Below, piece after piece: positions 15,710 through 25,530 of a DNA stretch of 64,000 nt. The DNA is from Okeania sp. KiyG1 (lineage in GTDB: Bacteria; Cyanobacteriota; Cyanobacteriia; Cyanobacteriales; Microcoleaceae): contig NZ_BLZO01000185.1 of the NCBI RefSeq assembly GCF_014132355.1, positions 1 through 64,000 on the forward strand, given 5' to 3'. Below the pieces are notes generated by a model that searched no databases, was not told where the DNA came from, and saw nothing but the letters and a program-made list of their open reading frames with translations. Both the position numbers and the translations under genes were made by a program. How positions within the stretch are numbered: position 1 is the stretch's first letter; each line of letters opens with the position of its first letter.

Positions 15710-17821
15710 TTACACTTTTGCCACAGAATAAGGACTTGTCAACTGCTCCAACTGGGCAACCAATAAACTGAGGAACAAACCAACATCAGTCACAACTCCC
15801 ACTGACTCAACAGATCCGCGATCGCTCAATTTAGTCACCACCGCTGGATTAATATCAACGCAAACCATCTTCACTCCAGCAGGTGTCATATTCCCCACCC
15901 CAATAGAATGCAACATAGTTGACAACATCAAAACCATATCAGCACCTTTCAACAACTCTGTATACTCTTCCTGTGCCTTAATCAAATCCATCTGAGTATC
16001 AGGTAGAGGTCCGTCATCACGAATCGAACCTGCTAAACAGAAAGGTACATTATTTTGAATACATTCATACATCACACCCTTGGTCAAAGTACCATTCTCA
16101 ACTGCTTGAGCAATGCTACCACAACGCCGAATAGTATTAACAGTTTTCAGATGATGTCGATGCCCACCATGAACAGCAACTCCCTGTTTCATATCCACAC
16201 CAAGGGAAGTTCCCATCAGTGATTGTTCAATATCGTGAACTGCTATAGCATTACCACCCAACAACGCTTGCACATATCCTTGACGAATCAAATGTGCTAA
16301 ATGTTCGCTACCACCAGTGTGAATCACAACTGGACCTGCTGTAACTACTATTTTGCCTCCACGATCGCGAACTTGCCGTAATTCCCAAGCGACTTGTTCG
16401 ACAACCAATTCTACTCTACGTTCGCTAGAAACGCCAGCAGACATAAAGCTGAACTCTTCTTTATTTCGTTTTTCACGGGATTCTGTTTTGCGGATAGAAC
16501 GAAGACCGATGACATCTACCACCACTTTTTCGCCAATTCTTACATCCCGTATCACTTTACATTTTGCTTGAATCTTACCGTCAGTTTCAGTAATGGCGAT
16601 CGCTGCATCCATCCTTTGATTTTGTACTCGTATCCACTGACCTTTGACTCTAACTTCAGTAGGATAAATAGTAGATACATAAAAATCATCAGGAGCAACA
16701 CCATCTTGTTCCACTGGATCCAACTTAGCATCTTGTAAATCTTCAGTTGGTACTACTGCACCAATGTCAATGAGTTGACTCATTATTTCTTCCATGACTT
16801 CATGGGAAGGTGCAGAAACTTTCACTTCGGCGAGGGAAGTGCTTTGACGTTGTTCTCCAAGATTAAAGTTGAGAACTTTGAAGCTACCCCCACCTTCAAC
16901 TATTAAATCTAAAGCTTGGTTGATCAAGCCAGAGTCTAGTAGATGTCCTTCCATACGAATGGTACGACTTTCTACTTGAACAACGGCATGGCGATCTGGT
17001 ATAATTGGCTCTGTAACTCTCAGAGTGAGGCATTTCGCTGCACCACCTGCTTTGAGAAATTCACCTAGAGGTGTTTCAATGACGCTGAAACCTACTTCGG
17101 TAAGGAGTGATTTCAAGCTTTCACTCACCTTGTTCATAATGATGGTTTGGTTGATGTTAACTGCATTACAGGCAAAGTTAACTGCATCTGCTTCTGCTAC
17201 AGTTATTCGTTTTTCTGGTGGCACTCGCATTTCAATTAGGCGGTTGGAGTAAGAGTCGAATGCCGGAGGATAGTAAAGTAAGTAACCTCCTGTTAGAGGA
17301 CAGAAGCAGGTATCGAGATGATAAAAGCGCTCGTCTGTAAGTCTCAGTGATAGCACTTCAATGTCGAGCCATTTTGCCAGAAGTGGGTGGGAGTCTAATT
17401 CTGAACGAAAGCCATATCCGGCCCAGAGGTAACGACCTTCTCTGTCTAGTAGTGCATCTCCTGCTCCTTCAAAGGGGAGGTCTTTGGGGAGTTCGTGAAC
17501 GATAAAACCCTGGTTTAAGAACCATTCTTTGAAATGGGGTTCTTCTCCTTGACGTTCCTTGTGGTAAAAACGACTGAGAACAACAGTATTTCCCAGAATC
17601 AGACCTGCATTGGCAGTGAATACCATGTCAGGCCATCCTTTTTGAGGTGTTACTAGGTCTAAGACCGCGTTTTCTTTAATAATGTCGTGGAGTTTATACC
17701 ATTGTTCGACGGAGCGATCGCGTGAGGATTTATGAATATTTCCTTCCATCCAAGGATTAATTACATAGTCTACATCATAGTGGTCGGGGGCACACATTAG
17801 AAAGCGAATTGAATCATTCAT
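15710..17821 (-). CDS. argZ: Arginine dihydrolase / ornithine cyclodeaminase
   Basis: A 703-residue protein of the same length as Anabaena AgrE and nearly that of Synechocystis ArgZ. The N-terminal half is the amidinotransferase-fold arginine dihydrolase, turning arginine into ornithine, CO2 and two ammonia. Asn22 (VINPW), Asn71 (FTANAG), the His in FYHLDTCFCP (about 168) and the nucleophile Cys264 (AAKCLTLR) stand at the positions known for ArgZ. The C-terminal half (about 285-700) includes GGKIVVTAGPVVIHTGG and is the domain that in AgrE makes proline from ornithine. The enzyme releases nitrogen from arginine and cyanophycin. The gene stands alone, with the hairpin at 15637 after its stop; a scrap of its 3' part is copied at 13886. 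Confidence 0.93.
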   Translation of the reverse strand: MNDSIRFLMCAPDHYDVDYVINPWMEGNIHKSSRDRSVEQWYKLHDIIKENAVLDLVTPQKGWPDMVFTANAGLILGNTVVLSRFYHKERQGEEPHFKEWFLNQGFIVHELPKDLPFEGAGDALLDREGRYLWAGYGFRSELDSHPLLAKWLDIEVLSLRLTDERFYHLDTCFCPLTGGYLLYYPPAFDSYSNRLIEMRVPPEKRITVAEADAVNFACNAVNINQTIIMNKVSESLKSLLTEVGFSVIETPLGEFLKAGGAAKCLTLRVTEPIIPDRHAVVQVESRTIRMEGHLLDSGLINQALDLIVEGGGSFKVLNFNLGEQRQSTSLAEVKVSAPSHEVMEEIMSQLIDIGAVVPTEDLQDAKLDPVEQDGVAPDDFYVSTIYPTEVRVKGQWIRVQNQRMDAAIAITETDGKIQAKCKVIRDVRIGEKVVVDVIGLRSIRKTESREKRNKEEFSFMSAGVSSERRVELVVEQVAWELRQVRDRGGKIVVTAGPVVIHTGGSEHLAHLIRQGYVQALLGGNAIAVHDIEQSLMGTSLGVDMKQGVAVHGGHRHHLKTVNTIRRCGSIAQAVENGTLTKGVMYECIQNNVPFCLAGSIRDDGPLPDTQMDLIKAQEEYTELLKGADMVLMLSTMLHSIGVGNMTPAGVKMVCVDINPAVVTKLSDRGSVESVGVVTDVGLFLSLLVAQLEQLTSPYSVAKV

Positions 17822-18097
17822 AATTATTACTTGGCAAATGCTATCTGTAAGTCTACTGAGTTTATTTGATAACCAGCCAAAAACCCACTCCTAAAATTAT
17901 TCAGGAGCTTAATTTTAGCCTAAAAAGGTTAACATTTTATAGTATCACTTTCCTTTCATATACAATATTTTGTTTGAATAATTTTAAGGATTAAGATAAG
18001 AAATAGGCAAAAAACATTTGCTCATTCCATATAAAGCTGATATGATTTGCCAAAAAATAAATCAAATAAATCAAATACATCAATCCCAGAAGGCAAA

Positions 18098-18490
18098 ATG
18101 GACAACTTTTTACCAGAGAACGACCCAATCCCCCTGGTAGAGCCAAATTCTATCTTCCCGGAAGTTGACTATTGGCCAGGGAGTACCCTAAATCCGGAAA
18201 CTACAGACGCCCTGATACAAGCTGCTTGGGGCGAGGTTCGCGACGATTTGGCCGATTTTCTCTTGGCCCCGGATTTCGCTACGGATATGCAGACTGCTTT
18301 TGGCTCAGGGGTGAATCTGGATTTGTCGAGAGATTATATAGAAGATATTTTGACTGGGGAAAGGTTGCCTAAGATTCGAGTTTTGCCCGCAGGGGATATG
18401 AATACGGCGCTTGGTGGTTTTGATGGTTTGAGTGATACGGTTTATTTGGCTGATTCTTTATTTGCCCCCCTAACCCCATTTGCCCCCTAG
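18098..18490 (+). CDS. Surface protein, N-terminal part (frameshifted)
   Basis: First part of a large secreted or surface protein continued in the next frame. The start at 18098 (MDNFLPENDP, preceded by AGAAGG) is preferred over the upstream TTG at 18047. Residues about 25-125 form a domain common at the N-terminus of large cyanobacterial calcium-binding proteins: TTDALIQAAWGEVRDDLADF and GFDGLSDTVYLADSLF. It stops at a TAG inside a tandem 48-bp repeat. Adding one C at 18483-18487 and one A at 18509 joins it to the next frame and makes the repeat regular, so the stop may be a sequence error. Confidence 0.65.
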   Translation: MDNFLPENDPIPLVEPNSIFPEVDYWPGSTLNPETTDALIQAAWGEVRDDLADFLLAPDFATDMQTAFGSGVNLDLSRDYIEDILTGERLPKIRVLPAGDMNTALGGFDGLSDTVYLADSLFAPLTPFAP

Positions 18491-18719
18491 CCCCCCAATT
18501 CTGGGGGGACAAGACTCTGAAGATATTGCGCCCCTAACGCCCCAATTCTGGGGGGAACAAGACTCGGAAGATATTGCGCCCCTAACGCCCGAATCCTGGG
18601 GGGAACAAGACTCTGAAGATATTGCCCCCCTAACCCCCCAATCCTGGGGGGAACAAGACTCTGAAGATATTGCCCCCCTAACCCCCCAATTCTGGGGGGA
18701 ACAAGACTCTGAAAGTTCT
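18464..18719 (+). repeat. 48-bp tandem repeat inside a coding region
   Basis: Five units (starts about 18480, 18528, 18576, 18624, 18672) plus a partial one encode the 16-residue block APLTPQFWGEQDSEDI. At DNA level each unit is CCCCCCTAACCCCCCAAT plus CTGGGGGGAACAAGACTC, a palindromic block that occurs singly outside genes at 23625, 30235, 41900 and 46655. A dispersed palindrome has therefore invaded the gene and multiplied in frame. Confidence 0.85.
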
Positions 18720-21700
18720 CTACATTACGGAATTTTGGTGGATGTGATGTTGGAGGAGGTTGGGCATTTTTTGGATGGGTTGTTGCATGAGGAGGATACT
18801 CCTGGAGATGAGGGTGAGATATTTGAACGGTTGGTGAGTGGTGAGTTGTTGAGGGAGTCGGAGGTTTTTCGGCTTCGGGATGAGGATGATTTGGTGGAGA
18901 TTTGGGATAGGAGTTTGTTGTTTCAGGTTGAGGCGAGTCAGGAGGTTGATTTTGAGCTAGCTGGTAGTCTTGTGGCAGGAAACGCACCTTGGTCTGTAGC
19001 AGTAGAAGATTTTAATGGAGATGGTGTTGCTGACTTGGCTGTGGCAAACGATGGTTCACACAATGTATCAGTTTTATCAGGGATCGGAAAAAGTTACGGT
19101 AGTTTTGGCGCAGCTACTAATTTTGCTGTAAGAGCCAGACCTAGGTCAGTAGTAGCAGAAGACTTTAATAGAGATGGTGTTGCTGACTTGGCAGTGGCAA
19201 ACGCACTTTCAGATAATGTATCAGTTTTAACCGGAGTAGGTGACGGTAGTTTTAGTCCAGCTACTAATTTTGCTGTGGGAGACGGGCCTAGGTCAGTAAT
19301 AGCAGAAGATGTTAATAGAGATGGCATTGTCGATTTGGTTGCGGCAAACGTAAATTCAGATAATGTATCAGTTTTAACCGGAGTAGGTGACGGTAGTTTT
19401 AGTCCAGCTACTAATTTTGCTGTGGTAGACCAACCTTACTCAGTAGCAGCAGAAGATTTTAATGGAGATAATATTGTTGATTTGGCTGTGGCGAACTGGC
19501 AAGCAAAAAACATATCAGTTTTAACCGGAGTAGGTGATGGTAGTTTTAGTCAACCTGCTAATTTTGCTGTGGCAAACGTACCTTGGTTCGTAGTAGCAGA
19601 AGACTTAAATAGAGATAACATTGTTGATTTGGTTGTGGTGGAGGATAGAGTATCAGTCCTATTAGGAAAAGGTAACGGTACTTTTAATGAAGCAACTAAT
19701 TTTGGTGCGGGAATCGGACCTCGGTCAGTAGCAGTAGAAGACTTAAATGGAGACGATATTCCTGATTTGGCAGTAGCCAACCAATATTCAGGTAGTGTAT
19801 CAGTGTTAACAGGAAAGGGTGATGGTACTTTTAATCAAGCGAGTAATTTTGATGTTGTGGGAACCTGGCCTGGGCCAGTAGCAGTAGGAGACTTTAATGC
19901 AGATGGTGTTCCCGATCTGGCTGTGGGCAGCACAACGTCAGACGACGTATCCATCCTCATCAACACAACTCTCGAAACTCCTCCCAATATCACCATCTCC
20001 CCTTGGAGCGTTGCCAGTCTAGAAGCAGGTCAAAGCTATACCATAACCTGGAGCGACAACATAACCGAAAACGTACAAATAGAATTGTACAAAGCAGGTA
20101 CTCTCCACACAACCATTGACACTTCCACCGAAAGCGACGGTAACTACCTGTGGACAGTACCCGCAACCATAACCGGTGGCAACGACTATCAAATAAAAAT
20201 AACCAGCATCAACGACACCAACATTTCTGACCTCAGTGACAGTAACTTTACCATTGAACCAGCAGACTTCATCACAGTAACATCTCCCAACGGGGGCAAT
20301 ATCTTAGAATCAGGCCAAAGCTATAACATAACCTGGAGCGACAACATAACCGAAAACGTAAAAATAGAATTGTACCAGGGCGGTACTCTCGACACCATCA
20401 TTAACAGTTCCACCGAAAGCGACGGTAGTTACCAGTGGATAGTACCCACAACCATAACCAGTGGCAGTGACTATCAGATAAAAGTAACCAGCGTTAACGA
20501 TACCAACCTTTCCGACTTCAGCGATATTAACTTTACCATTCAACCACAAGACATCATTGTTGAACCGCAAGATTTCATCACAGTCACCTCTCCCAACGGA
20601 AGAAATATATTTCAGTCAGGAGAAAGCTACAACATATCTTGGGATGACAATATTGCCGAAAACGTAAAAATAGATTTGTACAAAGCAGGTATTTTCAACA
20701 GAACTATCGCAAGTTCCACCGAAAGTGACGGGAATTACATTTGGACAGTACCCACATCTATAACCAGTGGTGGCAACTATCAGGTAAAAATCACCAGCAT
20801 TAACAATACTACCGTTACTGACTTAAGTGATATTAACTTTACCATTGAAAATTTGCCTACCGAACCAGAAGAGTTACCCAAAATCTCCGTTGGAAATACC
20901 AGAATTACCGAAGGCAACAAAAACAAAACCGCAAAATTCCAAGTCACCCTAGACAACCCCAGTGATGAAATAGTCGAAGTCAACTACACCACAGCTAACC
21001 AAACCGCAAAAGTCAACCAAGACTACAGACGGAAAACAGGAACTCTCACTTTCCAACCGGGAGAAACCACTAAAACTATTGATGTAACTATTATTGGAGA
21101 CACCAAAACCGAACCCAACGAAAAATTCAAACTGCAACTCAGTAAACCCCAAAACGCCGAACTTGATGATCAAGTCGGTGTCGCTACCATTATCAACGAC
21201 GACAAACGTCAACCAAATATTTCTGTGAGCGATGCCAAAATAGTCGAAGGCAACCGAGGTCGCAAAAACCTCAAATTCCAAGTCACTCTAGATACCAAAC
21301 CAGAAGAAACGGTTCGGGTTAACTATGCTACTAGCAACCAAACCGCTAAAGCAAACCAAGACTACAAAACTACCGAAGGGATTCTCACTTTTAGACCCGG
21401 TCAAACTAGCAAAACAATAACTATTCCTGTCTTGGGCGACGGAAAAATAGAAGGCGACGAAACTTTTCAACTGAACCTCAGTAAACCCAGAAACGGCAAA
21501 ATAAAAGATAAACGAGGCATTGGTACTATCCGCGATAACGATTTCCCTACCGTTTCGATTAAAGATGCGGAAATAACTGAAGGGGATGATGGGCAAAAAC
21601 AACTAAAATTCGATGTCACCCTCGATACTAAGGTTGACAAAAGGGTGGAGGTGAGTTACGCTACCGCCGACGGAGCTGCGAAAAAAGGTTCTGACTACGA

Positions 21701-22226
21701 AGAAACTCAAGGTAAACTTGTTTTCAAACCGAACCAGAAGAAAAAGACGGTAACGGTTCCTATTTTGGGCGACTTCTCTGAGGAAGACAGCGAGAATTTT
21801 ACTGTCAGTCTCCGTCAACCTAAAAATGCTAAATTGGGAGATAAACGCGCCATTGGTACGATTAAGGATAACGACGACGGGAAAAATGACGGTAGTTTCC
21901 AGACAGCGATTAACTTAGGTATACTAACAAAAGAGGTTGTGAGTGACGAAATTGGTTTTACCGAGGGAGGCGATCGCGACACTAATGATTTCTACCGCTT
22001 CCGAGTCAATAAGGAAGGCAATTTTGCCTTATTCCTGGACGAGATGTTACTAAATGCTAACGTTGATTTATATGGCAGTAGTGAAGAATTGATTAATCAA
22101 TCCAAAAACAAAGGCGCTGAACGGGAAAAAATTGTCACAGTATTAGAACCAGGTACTTACTATGTCCGAGTTTATCCTCAAGGTGGCGATCGTACTCCTT
22201 ATCGTTTGAGTTTGAATTTGATTTAA
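18480..22226 (+). CDS. FG-GAP/Calx-beta/PPC surface protein
   Basis: Main part (about 1248 codons from 18480) of the protein begun at 18098. In order: the 16-residue repeats (1-80); VMLEEVGHFLDGLLHEEDTPGDEGE (split here: VMLEEVGHFLDG, then DTPGDEGEIF); about seven FG-GAP/VCBS repeats with DFNGDGVADLAVAN-type calcium loops (about 160-500); three Kre9/KNH-like domains with the pattern GQSYTITWSDNI (about 505-790); three Calx-beta domains (about 800-1130), each ending in NDD; and a pre-peptidase C-terminal domain with DFYRFRVNKEGNF and GTYYVRVYP. Such proteins are calcium-binding adhesins or sheath proteins. No classical signal peptide is seen; many relatives are exported by type I secretion. 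The TTG start is unlikely to be real: the frame continues from the upstream part. Confidence 0.8.
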   Translation: MPPSPPILGGQDSEDIAPLTPQFWGEQDSEDIAPLTPESWGEQDSEDIAPLTPQSWGEQDSEDIAPLTPQFWGEQDSESSLHYGILVDVMLEEVGHFLDGLLHEEDTPGDEGEIFERLVSGELLRESEVFRLRDEDDLVEIWDRSLLFQVEASQEVDFELAGSLVAGNAPWSVAVEDFNGDGVADLAVANDGSHNVSVLSGIGKSYGSFGAATNFAVRARPRSVVAEDFNRDGVADLAVANALSDNVSVLTGVGDGSFSPATNFAVGDGPRSVIAEDVNRDGIVDLVAANVNSDNVSVLTGVGDGSFSPATNFAVVDQPYSVAAEDFNGDNIVDLAVANWQAKNISVLTGVGDGSFSQPANFAVANVPWFVVAEDLNRDNIVDLVVVEDRVSVLLGKGNGTFNEATNFGAGIGPRSVAVEDLNGDDIPDLAVANQYSGSVSVLTGKGDGTFNQASNFDVVGTWPGPVAVGDFNADGVPDLAVGSTTSDDVSILINTTLETPPNITISPWSVASLEAGQSYTITWSDNITENVQIELYKAGTLHTTIDTSTESDGNYLWTVPATITGGNDYQIKITSINDTNISDLSDSNFTIEPADFITVTSPNGGNILESGQSYNITWSDNITENVKIELYQGGTLDTIINSSTESDGSYQWIVPTTITSGSDYQIKVTSVNDTNLSDFSDINFTIQPQDIIVEPQDFITVTSPNGRNIFQSGESYNISWDDNIAENVKIDLYKAGIFNRTIASSTESDGNYIWTVPTSITSGGNYQVKITSINNTTVTDLSDINFTIENLPTEPEELPKISVGNTRITEGNKNKTAKFQVTLDNPSDEIVEVNYTTANQTAKVNQDYRRKTGTLTFQPGETTKTIDVTIIGDTKTEPNEKFKLQLSKPQNAELDDQVGVATIINDDKRQPNISVSDAKIVEGNRGRKNLKFQVTLDTKPEETVRVNYATSNQTAKANQDYKTTEGILTFRPGQTSKTITIPVLGDGKIEGDETFQLNLSKPRNGKIKDKRGIGTIRDNDFPTVSIKDAEITEGDDGQKQLKFDVTLDTKVDKRVEVSYATADGAAKKGSDYEETQGKLVFKPNQKKKTVTVPILGDFSEEDSENFTVSLRQPKNAKLGDKRAIGTIKDNDDGKNDGSFQTAINLGILTKEVVSDEIGFTEGGDRDTNDFYRFRVNKEGNFALFLDEMLLNANVDLYGSSEELINQSKNKGAEREKIVTVLEPGTYYVRVYPQGGDRTPYRLSLNLI

Positions 22227-22573
22227 TGGTGTGAGTTACAGCGGTTTTCATTTCAGTAGACTGTAGGGACGAATGGCATTCGCCCTTATAGAACCCCTAA
22301 ACGGATCTATTTAAAAATAGAGGAGGAGTAGGGGAGTAGGGGAGTAGGGGAGTAGGGGAGTAGGGAGCAAATTTCAACCTGCTTGGTGCGCTACCAAGTG
22401 CGACTAACCGTCGCGGGGTCCTATCCGCTGGCCTTCCCTATTCTAGTTTCTGAATTTCCACAACTTGCTCAGACTGAGGACTACAGTCAAAAGTACATAC
22501 CGCGTGCAAAGATACGATCGGGGGTTCTATACAAAAACAACTTCTGACTTCTGACTTGTGACTTCTGACTTCG
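22227..22573. repeat. Spacer with GGAGTAGG octamer array
   Basis: No gene. It contains GGGACGAATGGCATTCGCCC (about 22266), an inverted copy of the TATAGAACCCCTAAACGGAT element, the octamer GGGGAGTA repeated about five times (22322-22364) and ACTTCTGACTTCTGACTTG near 22542. Confidence 0.6.
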
Positions 22574-23455
22574 TTAAACCTCTTCTGCTGCACGCTGTAT
22601 CAACTTTCGAGCCACACTTTGAGTACCTGTATGTTGAAAGTAATTTGTGGTTTTATCTAGAAATGCAGCTACAACATCTAAAGCGTCATCGGAAAAGTCG
22701 ATAAAGCCACCAATTTTGTCAAAAATACTTTCTGGCGTTAAACCCACTGACCCGACCAAGTTATCCATCCACCCCTGAACCGCTCCGAAGGTCTCACTAA
22801 TAAAGCCAAATTTGTCATCTCCAGGAATGGTGTCACTAATTGCTCCAAAAACTGCATTATCCGCAAAAGCACTTTCACCTTCTCCATCAAGGGTATCTTG
22901 TACTTTTTGTAGGAAGTCTGGACCTAGAGGTATCAAACCATCAAGACAAACTAAGGCAGCCATTCGCATTAGAGATGGACCACTATACTCCTCAGTCAGG
23001 TTTGTGACAAATTCTCCTGGATTAAGAATGGGCAGACCATTGAGTTTACTATAAGCTATCAATTCTGCTACAATTTTTAGGCACAGGTCAACAGATTGAG
23101 TTGTATCAGCTTTGGGAGTTAAGTTTCCTAAAAAGCTTAAAAAGGGGATTTTTTCACTGACTATTTCGGCCATAGCTGCTGCGGCAAGAGCGCCGTCTAC
23201 ATTATCAACGAGGTTGTAATACCATATAGCTCCCTGGTATCCATTATCCGCGTCATTGTATAGCTCGATCGCTTTATTGCGGATATCCATAATTCTGTCT
23301 GCATCTGTCTCACCTGTAATTACTTCAATAGTTTTATCAAAACCTACTACATTTTCCCACTCGCCAGGTACTACGAAATCTAGAGCATTGAGTGTTTTTA
23401 CTGTTAGATTATCACTAGGTAGTTCATCTAGTAAATCAATGATTGAATCGCTCAT
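22574..23455 (-). CDS. Unknown helical protein
   Basis: A 293-residue protein I do not recognise. It is acidic, predicted mostly helical, has few Cys and no signal peptide or obvious membrane segment, although LAAAAMAEIVSEKIPFLSFL (about 111-130) is apolar. Repeated D-rich loops (DADNGYQG, DNVDGALA, TLDGEGES, IPGDDKFG) are present but do not form a known calcium motif. AGGAGT precedes the start (MSDSIIDLLDELP), supporting it. It stands between the FG-GAP protein, on the opposite strand, and a secreted SH3 protein. Composition and frame integrity make it a real gene. Confidence 0.75.
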   Translation of the reverse strand: MSDSIIDLLDELPSDNLTVKTLNALDFVVPGEWENVVGFDKTIEVITGETDADRIMDIRNKAIELYNDADNGYQGAIWYYNLVDNVDGALAAAAMAEIVSEKIPFLSFLGNLTPKADTTQSVDLCLKIVAELIAYSKLNGLPILNPGEFVTNLTEEYSGPSLMRMAALVCLDGLIPLGPDFLQKVQDTLDGEGESAFADNAVFGAISDTIPGDDKFGFISETFGAVQGWMDNLVGSVGLTPESIFDKIGGFIDFSDDALDVVAAFLDKTTNYFQHTGTQSVARKLIQRAAEEV

Positions 23456-23918
23456 TTTGACTCCTTTTGCTTTGTTATTTGTTTGCTTTGTCGTTATTTG
23501 TTCTTGATTCTATATTTGTATTGCGCTCGCAGTTTCGTTGAAAAAAACCGGAAATAGTATTACATTTTTTGATAATTTGACAATAATGGTGGGCGTTGCT
23601 GATTCTGGGTATGATGCAAGCCCCCCTAGCCCCCCAATGCGTGGGGGGAATAAAACTCTAAAAGTTCCCCTTTATTAATCCCCCTCCCGTCCCCCGAAGA
23701 TCGGGGGAAGCCAGAGGATGCTTCGCTTTTGAACGATGGGAAGCCAGAGGATGCTGCGCTTTTTGTTGAATGGGGGATGCGCGGGGGCGAAGGCGAGAAC
23801 CAAACAATCGCACATTCATACTTCAATTCATCAACGCCTAATGGTGCAGTTGAGAAATAAGACCGCGGTAACTCTTAGTCATCCGCGATCGCTCCTAGCA
23901 AAATTTATTTTATGAGGT
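23456..23918. repeat. Spacer with 245-bp dispersed element
   Basis: 23586-23832 is a dispersed element that recurs inverted at 46385-46715. Shared blocks include GGCGTTGCTGATTCTGGGTA, CCCCCCAATGCGTGGGGGG, GAAGCCAGAGGATGC, GCTTTTTGTTGAATGGGGGA and GGCGAAGGCGAGAACC. The short palindrome CCCCCCAAT..GGGGGG is its core. No gene is seen in the spacer. Confidence 0.75.
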
Positions 23919-24305
23919 TTAACAATGTTTCAAATAACGAGCATATACATAACCATAACAAGGATATGAAATTTTTGCCCAAGCACCATCGTAACCAATA
24001 ACACGAACACGAGTACCTCGATGTAATCTGTTTATAATTTTACCCCAAGGATATGTCCTCACCCGCAAGTTGCGATGACGAGTTGCCACTCGACGACAAC
24101 TACCGTAATGCTTACTACCATGACCATAACTATGAGCTAGTTGCTCTTCACCTTCAGTGGGGATTGTAGTGATAGACTGCTCTACACTTTTAGTATTCTG
24201 AGGCGATCCTACTGCTATCGAAGTAAGACTCATACTACCAATAGCAGCAATTGATAATAAAGTACTCACTGCTACAGATTTTGTCCAATTCATCATCTGT
24301 TTCAT
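23919..24305 (-). CDS. Secreted SH3-like domain protein
   Basis: A 128-residue protein with an N-terminal signal peptide (Lys/Trp start, hydrophobic VAVSTLLSIAAIGSMSL, likely cut near residue 33). The mature part has a bacterial SH3 fold: NLRVRTYPWGKIINRLHRGT, then RVRVIGYDGAWAKISYP and GYVYARYL. SH3b domains usually bind cell wall peptides. Three Cys (SCRR, YPCYG, KHC) may form a disulfide outside the cell. His/Tyr-rich AHSYGHGSKHYGS lies between signal and domain. It is monocistronic with no close neighbour on its strand. Confidence 0.8.
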   Translation of the reverse strand: MKQMMNWTKSVAVSTLLSIAAIGSMSLTSIAVGSPQNTKSVEQSITTIPTEGEEQLAHSYGHGSKHYGSCRRVATRHRNLRVRTYPWGKIINRLHRGTRVRVIGYDGAWAKISYPCYGYVYARYLKHC

Positions 24306-24722
24306 TCCTTGACCTTATTTGAAGAAATTCCGATGCCTTCTTATCCTCTCAGAAAAGAGACCCTCGGACAAGACATTGAACATTAATTTTGTTTAATCTA
24401 ATCTAATTTTGTTATCTGTCTATAACAATCTTTTAAGATTATAGACAGCTTCAATCTTGATAGAAATATTGACATTAAACTTCTACTATGATATGCACAT
24501 AAAAGAGTAATTAGTAATAACAATTCACTTTAAGGATGTCACAAATGGTTTCGCTCCTGATAAATGTCAAATAATTGCCTGAAAGTATTGTCTTGTATCT
24601 TGTCAAAGTTTTTGGCCGATCAAATATAACTTTTGACTTTTAACTTTTGACTTTTGACTTCCATGAAACGGTATAACGATCGCTCATCACTCTATTTTTA
24701 GTTTCTATAATCAAGAATTTTT
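24306..24722. other. Spacer before purC
   Basis: No gene recognised. A GACTTTTGACTTTTGAC microsatellite lies at about 24631-24660. This stretch must hold the divergent promoters of the SH3 gene and purC, but no clear motif could be fixed. Confidence 0.5.
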
Positions 24723-25451
24723 ATGTCATCTAATCAAAAGCTTTACGAAGGTAAAGCGAAAATTCTATACACTACTGACGACCCAGAAATATTACTTACT
24801 TCTTTTAAAGATGATGCCACAGCATTTAATGCTCAAAAAAGAGGCACAATAACTGGGAAAGGTAGAATTAATTGTACTATTTCTAGTCATATATTTAAAC
24901 TACTGGAAGCTAATGGTATACCTACTCATTTTATTGACTGTCCTGCACCAGATAAAATGAGAGTCCGAAAGGTGAAAATTTTGCTTATTGAAGTTATTGT
25001 GAGAAATATTGCTGCGGGTAGTCTTTGCAAACAAACTGGATTAGCAGAAGGAACAGTGTTGAAGTTTCCCTTAGTAGAATATTGCTATAAAAATGATAGT
25101 CTTCAAGACCCACTTTTGACACGCGATCGCCTCTTAATTATGGAACTAGCTACCCCAGAACAATTAGAGCAAATACGGACTTTTGCCCTAAAAATTAATG
25201 ATATTCTCAAAAATTTCTTTAACCAATGTCAAATTACTCTGGTGGACTTCAAGCTGGAATTTGGCCTAGATTGGCAAAATAATTTGATTCTTGCGGACGA
25301 AATAAGTCCAGATAGCTGCCGACTGTGGGACCAATCTCAAACTGATTCAAATTTGAGAGTAATGGACAAAGACCGCTTTCGTCGGGACCTAGGTAATGTA
25401 GAAACGGCATATCAACAAGTCTTAGAAAGGATTTTGTCTCAGACGGGTTGA
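24723..25451 (+). CDS. purC: SAICAR synthase
   Basis: A 242-residue phosphoribosylaminoimidazole-succinocarboxamide synthase of normal length. The start MSSNQKLYEGKAKILYTT has the KLYEGKAK nucleotide loop; DKMRVRKVKILLIEVIVRN, GSLCKQTGL and LVDFKLEFG follow, with ADEISPDSCRLWD (about 194-206) as the second PurC signature. It joins CAIR with aspartate using ATP in purine synthesis. It lies 79 bp upstream of the omp85 gene in the same direction; purC next to omp85 is also the arrangement in Synechocystis (slr1226-slr1227), so the pair is an old neighbourhood. Confidence 0.95.
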   Translation: MSSNQKLYEGKAKILYTTDDPEILLTSFKDDATAFNAQKRGTITGKGRINCTISSHIFKLLEANGIPTHFIDCPAPDKMRVRKVKILLIEVIVRNIAAGSLCKQTGLAEGTVLKFPLVEYCYKNDSLQDPLLTRDRLLIMELATPEQLEQIRTFALKINDILKNFFNQCQITLVDFKLEFGLDWQNNLILADEISPDSCRLWDQSQTDSNLRVMDKDRFRRDLGNVETAYQQVLERILSQTG

Positions 25452-25530
25452 GAACCCTGTCTATGGTGTACAATTTTACAGTTTGTATGGAAAATTTAAC
25501 TGGTGTGTGGATTGTAGGGGATAGAATAAT

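Noticed and set aside
18700..18800. Metalloprotease active site in the surface protein (VMLEEVGHFLDG)
   Set aside because: The HExxH motif is not complete (EExGH), so a zincin call is not supported.
25430..25475. Terminator after purC
   Set aside because: GACGGGTTGAGAACCCTGTC can pair only imperfectly and has no T run; purC and omp85 may be co-transcribed.
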